Assembly (NCBI GenBank): GCA_903926695.1
Contig: CAIYKK010000722.1
Span: 1 to 5,384, forward strand
DNA from: an uncultured Burkholderiales bacterium
Lineage (GTDB): Bacteria; Pseudomonadota; Gammaproteobacteria; Burkholderiales; Burkholderiaceae_C
DNA: 5,384 bases
Direction: 5' to 3'
Shown piece by piece: positions 1 through 5,384 of the stretch. Position 1 is the stretch's first letter. Every line of letters begins with the position of its first letter. The notes below the pieces were generated by a model. The model was not told where the DNA came from and searched no databases. It saw only the letters and a program-made list of their open reading frames with translations. Position numbers and translations under genes: made by a program.

Positions 1-910
1 CCGAGGTTAAATAGTCGGGCACCAGATCACTGCACAGCTCGTCGCGCTCGTTGACCACGGTCCAGAGCGCGCCGGTCTCTGGCGCCCAGCCCAGGCCGTT
101 GGGGTTGCGCAGGCCCGAGGCCAGCACGCGGTGGCTGCCGCTGACCAAGTCCACTTCCCAGATTGCGGCGCGGCCCGCTTCGGCGTCAATGCCGTTTTCC
201 GCCACGTTGCTGTTGGAGCCGACGGTGACATAAAGCTTGCTGCCGTCCGGGCTGGCGAGGAGGTTTTTGGTCCAGTGGTGGTTGATCGGGCCGCCGGGCA
301 AATCCAGCAGCTTGACCGGCGGCGCGGTGATGCGGGTCTGGCCGGTTTCGTAAGGAAAACGCAGCACCGCGTCGGTGCAGGCCACATACAGATAGCTGCC
401 GACCAGCGCCATGCCGAAGGGCGAATTGAGGTTTCCCAGAAAAGTGCTGCGCGTCTCGGCCAAGCCATCGCCGTCGGCATCGCGCAGCAGCGTGATGCGG
501 TTGGCCGAAGGCACGCCCGCCCCGGCGCTGGCCATCGTCTTTTTCATGAACCAGCCCTTGATGCCTTTGGCGTCCTCGGGCTTGGGCGGCGCGTTGGTTT
601 CGGCGACCAGCACGTCGCCGTTGGGCAGCGTGTAAAGCCAGCGCGGATGCACCAGGCCGGTGGCAAAGGCCGTGACGCCCAAGCCGGGCATCGGCGCGGG
701 CATCACGCCAGGAGGCCAGCCCACGGCGGGCGCAATGTTGACCGTGGGAATCAGGCCGGGCCGGGGCGGCGGCAGCGCGGGAATCGGCCCCATGCCCGCC
801 TGAAGCGGCAGCCGGGCCATCTCGCCGCAAGCGCTCAAGACTGAAAACAGCAGCGCACACAGCGCCGCCGACAGGCCGCGCCGCTGAAAAACATAAAACC
901 GTGATGGCAT
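1..910 (-). CDS. PQQ-dependent sugar (sorbosone-type) dehydrogenase, lipoprotein, 3' end cut off
   Basis: The frame stays open from ATG at 910 to the left edge, giving 303 residues; the C-terminal part lies outside the window. Residues 1-28 form a lipoprotein signal peptide: basic start (R10, R11), hydrophobic core, lipobox L25-S-A-C28. The mature enzyme is therefore probably anchored in the periplasm, followed by a Pro-rich linker (about 40-75). The rest resembles the beta-propeller of PQQ-dependent sorbosone/aldose dehydrogenases, which oxidise sugars and pass electrons to the respiratory chain. Diagnostic stretches are the calcium-loop-like DADGDG (144-149), NHHWTKNLL (210-218; a His here is the likely PQQ-site base), YVTVGSNSN (227-235), LRNPNGLGW (267-275) and [11 protein letters not shown] (282-292). 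C293 sits where I expect Gly in relatives. A GAAAGGA ribosome site 5 nt upstream fixes the start. The gene follows kup by 20 nt, so it may share its transcript. The family is firm; the substrate is unknown. Confidence 0.88.
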   Translation of the reverse strand, partial: MPSRFYVFQRRGLSAALCALLFSVLSACGEMARLPLQAGMGPIPALPPPRPGLIPTVNIAPAVGWPPGVMPAPMPGLGVTAFATGLVHPRWLYTLPNGDVLVAETNAPPKPEDAKGIKGWFMKKTMASAGAGVPSANRITLLRDADGDGLAETRSTFLGNLNSPFGMALVGSYLYVACTDAVLRFPYETGQTRITAPPVKLLDLPGGPINHHWTKNLLASPDGSKLYVTVGSNSNVAENGIDAEAGRAAIWEVDLVSGSHRVLASGLRNPNGLGWAPETGALWTVVNERDELCSDLVPDYLTS

Positions 911-915
911 GACAG

Positions 916-922
916 TCCTTTC
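916..922 (-). promoter_or_regulatory. Ribosome binding site of the PQQ-dependent dehydrogenase gene
   Basis: GAAAGGA lies 5 nt before the ATG at 910 and supports that start. It sits in the 20-nt gap after the kup stop codon. The gap has no hairpin and no room for a full promoter, so the gene is probably read from kup or from a promoter inside kup. Confidence 0.7.
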
Positions 923-930
923 AAAAAGCC

Positions 931-2808
931 CTAAATCTGCACCCGCGTCCCCAGTTCAATCACGCAGTTGTTGGGCAGGCGCAGAAAACCCGCCACGCTC
1001 CCCGCATTGCGCGCAAGGGCGGCAAACAGGCCTTCGCGCCAGTGCGCCATGCCCGAGCCGCGTGTGGGCACGATGATTTCGCGGCTGAGGAAATACGAGG
1101 TTTCAAACAGGTTCACCGCCAGCCCCTGCGCCAGGCACAGTTCGAGCGCCTGCGGAATGTCCGGCGTGTCCTTGAAGCCGTAGTTCACCTGCACCGTCCA
1201 GAAGCCCGGCACCAGTGGCGTGACGCGCACGCATTCTTCAACCGGAATCGACGGCACTTCGTGGAACACCACGGTCAGGATCAGGTTGCGCTCGTGGATC
1301 ACCTGGTTGTGCTTGAGGTTGTGCAGCAGCGCCTGCGGCACGGTGTCCGGGTTGGCCACGGCGTACACCGCCGTGCGCGAGGTGCGATGCAGGCTTTCAC
1401 CGCTCAAGCTGGTGATGAACGGCAGCAGTTCCGGGTCATTTTGGCTGATGCTTTCGATCAGCAGTTCGCGCCCGCGCCGCCAGGTGGCCATCAACACAAA
1501 CAGCCCCAGACCCAGCGCCAGCGGGAACCAGCCGCCTTCCCAGAACTTGAGCGAACACGCCATCACCAGCACCGCATCGAGCGCCAGAAAAAAGCCGGTG
1601 GCGCCAACCGCCAGCGGCAAAGGATAGTGCCAGCCCGAGCGGATGACAAAAAACGTCAGCACCGTGGTGATCAGCATGGTCATCGTCACCGCAATACCGT
1701 AAGCCGCCGCCAGCGCCGACGAGCTGCCAAAACCCAGCACCGCCAGCAGCACCGCCACCAGCAAAATCCAGTTGACCTCGGGCATGTAGATCTGCCCGGC
1801 TTCCATCGCCGAGGTGTAATGCACCTGCATGCGCGGCAGCAGGCCGAGCTGAATCGCCTGTTTGGTCATGGAATAAGCGCCGGAAATCACCGCCTGCGAG
1901 GCAATCACCGTTGCGCAGGTGGCCAGCACCACGGCGGCAATCAGCCACGCCTGCGGAAACATCCGGTAAAACGGGTTTTCCAGCGCCGACGGGTCGCGCA
2001 TCAACAGCGCGCCCTGGCCCATGTAGTTCAGCGCCAGCGCGGGCAGCACCAACGCCATCCACGCCAGCTGAATCGGCTTTTTGCCGAAGTGGCCCATGTC
2101 GGCATACAGCGCTTCCACGCCGGTGAACGCCAGCACGATGGCGCCCATCGCGACAAACATGTGCCAGCCCTGCGCCCGCAAAAACGCCACCGCCTGCAAC
2201 GGGTTGAGCGCGGCCAGGATGCTCGGTTGCTGCATGATTTGCAGCAGCCCTGTGAACGCCAGCACGGCAAACCAGACCACGATGATCGGGCCAAACAGCT
2301 TGCCCACCACGCCGGTGCCGTGGCGCTGCATCATGAACAGCCCCACCAGCACGCCCAGCGAAATCGGCAGCACATAAGGCTTGAGCACCGGCGTGACCAC
2401 CTCCATGCCCTCGACGGCACTGAGCACCGAAATCGCCGGGGTGATCACGCTGTCGCCGTAAAACAGGGCCGCGCCCAGCACGCCGGTCAGCAGCAGCGCC
2501 GTGTGGCGCGCCGGTGTCTTGCCAGCGGCCTCGACGGCCAAGGCGGTCAGCGCCATGATGCCGCCCTCGCCCCGGTTGCTGGCGCGCAGGATCAAGAGCA
2601 CGTATTTCAGCGTCACCACCATCATCAAACCCCAGAACACCACCGACACCGCGCCAATCACATGGACAGCGTCCAGCGGAATCCCGGTGGCCGGGCTGAA
2701 GATTTCTTTCATGGTGTAAAGCGGACTGGTGCCGATGTCGCCATAGACCACGCCGATGGCGCCCAGCGTGAGCGCGGCAGCGCCCTGTTTTTCTGCGGTT
2801 TCACTCAT
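931..2808 (-). CDS. kup: Kup-type low-affinity potassium transporter
   Basis: This is a 625-residue inner-membrane protein of the KUP/HAK/KT family, which imports K+ with protons; the E. coli protein is 622 residues, so it is full length. The family signature [18 protein letters not shown] is at 15-32. It is followed by about twelve hydrophobic segments up to about residue 443, then a soluble C-terminal domain (about 444-625). Further family stretches are [19 protein letters not shown] (116-134), [14 protein letters not shown] (229-242) and KFWEGGWFP (421-429). Membrane acidic residues D24, E232 and D411 probably match those important in E. coli Kup. The reading frame extends upstream only to TTG at 2817, directly after an in-frame TGA. 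I prefer ATG at 2808, which puts the signature at the usual distance from the N-terminus. Neither start has a Shine-Dalgarno sequence. A regulatory repeat at 2852-2873 and the kdpE-like gene lie just upstream, suggesting control by that regulator. Confidence 0.96.
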   Translation of the reverse strand: MSETAEKQGAAALTLGAIGVVYGDIGTSPLYTMKEIFSPATGIPLDAVHVIGAVSVVFWGLMMVVTLKYVLLILRASNRGEGGIMALTALAVEAAGKTPARHTALLLTGVLGAALFYGDSVITPAISVLSAVEGMEVVTPVLKPYVLPISLGVLVGLFMMQRHGTGVVGKLFGPIIVVWFAVLAFTGLLQIMQQPSILAALNPLQAVAFLRAQGWHMFVAMGAIVLAFTGVEALYADMGHFGKKPIQLAWMALVLPALALNYMGQGALLMRDPSALENPFYRMFPQAWLIAAVVLATCATVIASQAVISGAYSMTKQAIQLGLLPRMQVHYTSAMEAGQIYMPEVNWILLVAVLLAVLGFGSSSALAAAYGIAVTMTMLITTVLTFFVIRSGWHYPLPLAVGATGFFLALDAVLVMACSLKFWEGGWFPLALGLGLFVLMATWRRGRELLIESISQNDPELLPFITSLSGESLHRTSRTAVYAVANPDTVPQALLHNLKHNQVIHERNLILTVVFHEVPSIPVEECVRVTPLVPGFWTVQVNYGFKDTPDIPQALELCLAQGLAVNLFETSYFLSREIIVPTRGSGMAHWREGLFAALARNAGSVAGFLRLPNNCVIELGTRVQI

Positions 2809-2837
2809 CGGAGGCAATCAAGAAAGAACAAGGCTGC

Positions 2838-2843
2838 ACTATC
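2838..2843 (-). promoter_or_regulatory. Candidate -10 element of the kup promoter
   Basis: GATAGT matches four of six positions of the sigma-70 -10 consensus. The matching -35 position (about 2861-2866, TGCGTT) is poor and lies inside the direct-repeat operator, as in promoters that need an OmpR-family activator. The gap between operator and -10 is 8 nt. The start of transcription would fall near 2831, leaving a leader of about 22 nt. This is inferred from sequence alone. Confidence 0.35.
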
Positions 2844-2851
2844 GCCGCTGG

Positions 2852-2873
2852 CGCATCAGGAACGCATAAGGAA
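2852..2873 (-). promoter_or_regulatory. Tandem 11-bp direct repeat, candidate KdpE operator of kup
   Basis: On the coding strand two adjacent 11-mers, TTCCTTATGCG (2873-2863) and TTCCTGATGCG (2862-2852), differ at one base. An 11-bp head-to-tail repeat is the known binding geometry of OmpR/PhoB/KdpE-family dimers, one monomer per half-site. The 17-bp core TCCTTATGCGTTCCTGA recurs with two mismatches in front of the histidine kinase gene (5134-5150). It lies between kdpE and kup and just upstream of a -10-like hexamer, the position expected for activation. The repeat and its second copy are seen directly; binding by the neighbouring KdpE is inferred. Confidence 0.6.
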
Positions 2874-2897
2874 AAATCGGGCGCGGCAGAAAGCGCC
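2872..2897 (-). terminator. Weak hairpin with T-run after kdpE, possible terminator or attenuator
   Basis: Nine nt after the kdpE stop, GGCGC (2897-2893) can pair with GCGCC (2884-2880) across an 8-nt loop, followed by CGA and then TTTTT (2876-2872). The stem has only five pairs and the T-run begins three bases after it, so it is weaker than a textbook intrinsic terminator. Its T-run touches the kup operator, so any termination here would separate the kinase-regulator transcript from kup and leave kup on its own promoter. Confidence 0.3.
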
Positions 2898-2905
2898 AAG
2901 CGCCT

Positions 2906-3592
2906 TCACACGTCGGCCAGCCGGTAGCCCACGCCGGTTTCGGTCAGCAGGTGCCGGGGTTCGGCGGGGTCGCGCTCGATTTTGGCGCGCAACTGGCCCA
3001 TGTACAGCCGCAGGTAATGCGTGTGCCCGGTGAACTCCGCGCCCCAGACATCGGCGAGCAGTTGGCGGTGCGTCACCACCCGGCCCGCGCTGCGCACCAG
3101 GCGCGCCAGCAATTTAAATTCAGTCGGCGTGAGATGCAGCGGCTCGCCTGCGCGCTGCACCACACGGGTCGCCAGGTCGATGCGCAGGTCGTCCAGCGCA
3201 TGCACCGTCACGGCGGCGGCCAGCGCCGTGCCGCGATGGCGCAGCGCCACGCGGATGCGCGCCAGCAGCTCGGCCACGCTGAAAGGCTTGGTCAAATAAT
3301 CGTCGGCCCCGGCGTCGAGCAGGGCGATTTTTTGCGTCTCCTGATGCCGCGCCGAGACGACGATGATGGGCACAGACTGGCGCTGGCGCAGCTCGCGCAC
3401 CAGCAGCTCGCCGTCGCCGTCGGGCAGGCCCAGATCGAGAATCACCACATCGGGCGGAGCGTGGCGCAGCAGCGCCCGCGCTTCGCTCAGCGAGGCCGCC
3501 GTCTGCACGCCAAAACCCTCGACCGACAGGGAAGACTGCATCAGCGAGCGGATTTCGCGGTCGTCCTCGACCACCAGCACGCGCAGCGTCAT
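2906..3592 (-). CDS. kdpE: KdpE-type response regulator (OmpR/PhoB family)
   Basis: The 228-residue protein has an N-terminal receiver domain (about 3-120) and a C-terminal winged helix (about 130-226). Receiver residues are intact: E9/D10/D11 acidic pocket, phosphoacceptor D53 within ILDLGLPDGDG (51-61), S80 and K102 within DDYLTKPF. The effector half carries LTPTEFKLLARL (154-165), QLLADVWG (177-184), a recognition-helix region HYLRLYMGQLRAKIE (192-206) and the wing TETGVGYRL. From memory these match E. coli KdpE (225 residues) more closely than PhoB or OmpR, so I call KdpE. In E. coli KdpE switches on the kdpFABC potassium pump. The start is ATG at 3592, in a 4-nt ATGA overlap with the kinase stop and with an AAGGA site 6 nt upstream. 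An in-frame start further upstream inside the kinase gene is rejected. Likely targets are the repeats at 2852-2873 and 5130-5151 (inference). Confidence 0.93.
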   Translation of the reverse strand: MTLRVLVVEDDREIRSLMQSSLSVEGFGVQTAASLSEARALLRHAPPDVVILDLGLPDGDGELLVRELRQRQSVPIIVVSARHQETQKIALLDAGADDYLTKPFSVAELLARIRVALRHRGTALAAAVTVHALDDLRIDLATRVVQRAGEPLHLTPTEFKLLARLVRSAGRVVTHRQLLADVWGAEFTGHTHYLRLYMGQLRAKIERDPAEPRHLLTETGVGYRLADV

Positions 3593-5109
3593 GGCAAATC
3601 CTTGGCCAGCGGCTGATCTTCCACCGGCAGGCTGACGCAAAAACTGCTGCCGCCGCCGCTGCGCCGCCTGAGCGTCAATTGCCCGCCGTGCGCCTGCGCC
3701 ACGGCGCGGCACACCGCCAGCCCCAGCCCCGCGCCCCGGTGGCCGGATTGTTCGCCACGCGCATACGGCTCAAAAATGGCGTCCTGATCCGCTTCGGAGA
3801 TGCCGGGGCCGCGATCCTTGACGGCAATCAGCAGCGCGGCCTGGTCAAGGGACACGACCAGTTCGACGGGGCCGTCGCTGTATTTGAGCGCGTTGTCCAG
3901 CAGGTTGCCCAGCATTTGCGCCAGCAGCACCGGGTCGGCCTTGATCAGCGGCAGGCCGGGCGCGACGCTGGACTGGATGCGCCGCGCCGGGTCGCGCTGG
4001 CGCACACGGGCCAGCACCGCGCCGACAATTTCCTCGATGGATTCCCAGTCCCGGCGCAGCGCCTGGGCCGAGCTGGAGAGGCGCACAAACTGCAGCGTGT
4101 TTTCCGTGACCTCGCTCAGATAAGCGGCTTCTCTGGCGATGCTCTCCAGCAGCCGGTCCTGATCGGCCAGCGCCAGCCGCTCGCGCTGGGTTTGCAGCGA
4201 CGAGGCAGCGCCAACGATGGCCGCCAGCGGCGTGCGCAAATCGTGCGAAACGGCGGCCAAAAAAGTGCTTTGCAGCTGATGGCGCTGCGCCTCGCTCTGC
4301 GCGGCCTGCACCGAAGCGGCCAGACGCAGGCGCCACAAGGCTTGGGCCAGCAGGGCGCAGATGGCTTGGGCGTGTTCGCGGCCTTCGGTGTCGCTGGCGC
4401 GCGCTGGCCGCACACAGGCCGCGCCCACCATGCGCCCGGCGCCGCCCAGCGGCAAATACCAGCCGCCCAGCCCCGGCCAGCGCCCGGTGCCGGGGCCAAG
4501 CACCGCCGCCTCGCGCATGCAGCAGCGCAGGCCGTCGAGCACCGGGCCGGGCGCAGCGCCCGCGTCCAGCAGGGCTTGGCCCTTATCTTCTTTATCGTCT
4601 TGAACGGCCAGCACCAGCACACACGGCCCGGCGTAAGCCGCCGCCAGCGCCAGCTGGCCGCACAACAGCACTTGCGCCGCCGACTCAACACCCGCCAGTT
4701 CGGTTGATAAAGCCTGCAACTGGCGGGCGTGCCGCTCGCTCAGCCAGGCGGCGCGTGATTCGCGCCTGACCTCGGCGGCCAGATGGCTGATCGCCAGCGC
4801 CACGCACAACATCGCGGCCAGCGCGACAAACAGCTCGTCGTTTTCCACCGCCATCGTCCAGCGCGGCGGCACAAAGAAAAAGTTCAGCGCCGCCACACTG
4901 CCCACGGCGCACACCACCGACTCGATGCGCTCCAGCCGGTAAGACGCAATGACCACAATCAGCACATAAATCATGGCCTGACTCATCAGCGTGACATGGC
5001 TGTCCAGCGCAATTCCGGCCAGCGTCGCCGCCGTCAGAAGCGCAAAAACTGCGCCCCATCCCCGGAGGAAAGCGGCGCTGAACGGAGACTGGCTTGGCGT
5101 ATTGGTCAT
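3589..5109 (-). CDS. kdpD: Short KdpD-like sensor histidine kinase lacking the N-terminal lobe
   Basis: This 506-residue inner-membrane kinase matches only the C-terminal part of KdpD (894 residues in E. coli). Four hydrophobic segments (about 16-35, 41-57, 62-80, 93-111) with NFFFVPPRWTM (76-86) form the DUF4118/KdpD-type membrane domain. A cytoplasmic linker and weakly conserved GAF-like region (about 125-265) follow. HisKA carries AVSHDLRTPL with phosphoacceptor H289. HATPase boxes are intact: N box GNLLDNALKYS (401-411), G1 DRGPGI (432-437), F box from F446, G2 GAGLGL (459-464). The protein should phosphorylate the overlapping KdpE at D53. The N-terminal KdpD/Usp-like lobe of roughly 380 residues is absent. 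Only 103 nt separate the gene from its upstream neighbour, so the lobe is not hidden by a frameshift. ATG at 5109 precedes TM1 but has no proper Shine-Dalgarno site (GAAAG is 1 nt away). K+-related sensing is inferred from KdpE and Kup next door. Confidence 0.92.
   Translation of the reverse strand: MTNTPSQSPFSAAFLRGWGAVFALLTAATLAGIALDSHVTLMSQAMIYVLIVVIASYRLERIESVVCAVGSVAALNFFFVPPRWTMAVENDELFVALAAMLCVALAISHLAAEVRRESRAAWLSERHARQLQALSTELAGVESAAQVLLCGQLALAAAYAGPCVLVLAVQDDKEDKGQALLDAGAAPGPVLDGLRCCMREAAVLGPGTGRWPGLGGWYLPLGGAGRMVGAACVRPARASDTEGREHAQAICALLAQALWRLRLAASVQAAQSEAQRHQLQSTFLAAVSHDLRTPLAAIVGAASSLQTQRERLALADQDRLLESIAREAAYLSEVTENTLQFVRLSSSAQALRRDWESIEEIVGAVLARVRQRDPARRIQSSVAPGLPLIKADPVLLAQMLGNLLDNALKYSDGPVELVVSLDQAALLIAVKDRGPGISEADQDAIFEPYARGEQSGHRGAGLGLAVCRAVAQAHGGQLTLRRRSGGGSSFCVSLPVEDQPLAKDLP
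3599..3603 (-). promoter_or_regulatory. Ribosome binding site of kdpE inside the kinase gene
   Basis: AAGGA lies 6 nt before the ATG at 3592, within the last codons of the kinase gene. It supports the 228-residue start over the longer in-frame one, and with the ATGA overlap it points to coupled translation of kinase and regulator. Confidence 0.65.
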
Positions 5110-5115
5110 GCTTTC

Positions 5116-5121
5116 AGCGTA
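5116..5121 (-). promoter_or_regulatory. Candidate extended -10 of the kinase-regulator operon
   Basis: TACGCT preceded by TG-N (TGTTACGCT, 5124-5116) resembles an extended -10, although the hexamer itself matches the consensus at only three positions. It begins 8 nt after the operator at 5130-5151, exactly the spacing at kup. With this -10, transcription would start at or near the A of the ATG at 5109, implying a leaderless or nearly leaderless mRNA. The call rests mainly on the parallel with the kup promoter. Confidence 0.28.
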
Positions 5122-5129
5122 ACAGCGGC

Positions 5130-5151
5130 CCCGTCAGGATTGCATAAGGAT
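5130..5151 (-). promoter_or_regulatory. Direct-repeat operator candidate upstream of kdpDE (autoregulation)
   Basis: On the coding strand ATCCTTATGCA (5151-5141) is followed directly by ATCCTGACGGG (5140-5130), an 11-bp-period repeat with seven matches of 11. The 17-bp core TCCTTATGCAATCCTGA (5150-5134) matches the kup copy at 15 of 17 positions, the two differences being adjacent central bases. OmpR-family regulators usually bind such tandem half-sites and often control their own genes. The element ends 20 nt before the kinase start codon. The sequence match is direct; KdpE binding and autoregulation are inference. Confidence 0.55.
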
Positions 5152-5212
5152 GCGCGCCGAAAACGTGCCGGAAATGCCCCGCCCGGCAGGCCGCCCGCCG
5201 CCAGACACACGT

Positions 5213-5384
5213 TCAAAAGGCCGTCTGGCTGCGCAGCGTGTCGGCTGGCAATTGATCTATTTCCACCAGCAGCCGCGCCAGACTGCGGCCCAGCGCATCG
5301 AGCAGCGCCCGGCCTTTTTCAGCCGTAGCCGCCGCCGCGTTGCCCGCTGCGCCGTGGGCGTTGTAGTCCTGCATTTGCCAGGCC
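5213..5384 (-). CDS. Creatininase-family amidohydrolase, C-terminal fragment
   Basis: Only the last 56 codons are in the window, ending in TGA at 5213-5215; the frame is open to the right edge. The fragment begins AWQMQDYNAHGAAGN and continues with ATAEKGRALLDALGRSLARLLVEI before a short tail. Near its C-terminus the creatininase family typically has a QD-N-GA-G segment, an A-A-T-A-x-K-G segment and then an amphipathic helix, and this arrangement matches. Members are metal-dependent hydrolases of cyclic or linear amides such as creatinine; the active-site region lies outside the window, so the substrate cannot be judged. The gene is separated from the kinase gene by 103 nt containing an operator-like repeat, so it is probably a separate transcription unit with no evident link to potassium uptake. 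Confidence 0.72.
   Translation of the reverse strand, partial: AWQMQDYNAHGAAGNAAAATAEKGRALLDALGRSLARLLVEIDQLPADTLRSQTAF

Noticed and set aside
345..358. Operator half-site look-alikes: CGTAAGGAAAA in the dehydrogenase gene (about 348) and CATAAGG in kup (about 2373)
   Set aside because: Both are single half-sites inside coding sequence with no second repeat 11 bp away, so they look like chance matches.
131..844. A 237-codon plus-strand frame and overlapping minus-strand frames at 7-480 and 186-860
   Set aside because: These are shadows of the PQQ-dependent dehydrogenase frame, which runs open from 910 through the left edge and carries the lipobox and family motifs.
1042..3033. A 663-codon open frame on the plus strand opposite kup and the end of kdpE
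   Set aside because: Its product is a low-complexity His/Gln/Arg-rich string with no domain, as expected from the complement of GC-biased codons. The minus-strand frame encodes a complete Kup.
3593..3712. Forty-residue N-terminal extension of kdpE to an in-frame start at 3712
   Set aside because: The extension is Arg/Gln/Ala-rich shadow sequence inside the kinase gene. The ATG at 3592 has a good ribosome site and places the receiver domain at its normal start.
5134..5145. Three-codon mini-ORF ATG-CAA-TCC-TGA inside the operator, with ATG-CGT-TCC-TGA in the kup copy
   Set aside because: It is a by-product of the shared operator motif, lies upstream of the predicted transcription starts and has no ribosome site, so a leader peptide is unlikely.
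5160..5213. Inverted repeat AACGTG (5213-5208) / CACGTT (5167-5162) after the creatininase-family gene, with a TTTT run overlapping its end
   Set aside because: The arms are only 6 bp with a GC-rich loop of about 40 nt and a very short T-run. This is not convincing as an intrinsic terminator.

Overview
The window looks like a stretch of a GC-rich betaproteobacterial chromosome, most likely Burkholderiales and perhaps Comamonadaceae. That placement is inferred from strong GC bias at third codon positions, the protein flavour and the gene set; it is not a database result. All five recognisable genes lie on the minus strand and are tightly packed, so transcription runs from high to low coordinates. 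I see no RNA genes, mobile elements, CRISPR or phage features.

Layout in transcription order: (1) 5384-5213, the last 56 codons of a creatininase-family amidohydrolase. (2) 5212-5110, a 103-nt intergenic region holding a direct-repeat operator candidate. (3) 5109-3589, a short KdpD-like sensor histidine kinase with four membrane segments, a GAF-like region, HisKA and HATPase. It lacks the N-terminal KdpD/Usp cytoplasmic lobe. (4) 3592-2906, a full-length KdpE-type OmpR-family response regulator, overlapping the kinase gene by ATGA. (5) 2905-2809, an intergenic region with a weak hairpin plus T-run followed at once by a second copy of the operator. (6) 2808-931, the Kup (KUP/HAK/KT) potassium transporter. 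(7) 910 to the left edge, the N-terminal 303 residues of a lipoprotein-type PQQ-dependent, sorbosone-dehydrogenase-like enzyme, starting 20 nt after kup.

The most interesting point is regulatory. The same 17-bp motif (TCCTTATGC-NN-TCCTGA in the direction of transcription, 15 of 17 bases identical) occurs in front of the kinase-regulator pair and in front of kup, and nowhere else that I found. In both places it is a direct repeat with an 11-bp period, the geometry used by OmpR/PhoB/KdpE-type regulators, and in both places it ends 8 nt before a -10-like hexamer. The simplest reading is that this KdpE autoregulates its own operon and activates kup, a secondary potassium transporter, in place of the usual KdpFABC P-type ATPase. 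In Escherichia coli kup is regarded as constitutive, so this would be a rewired Kdp circuit. The genes and the repeats are seen directly; the regulatory link is inference.
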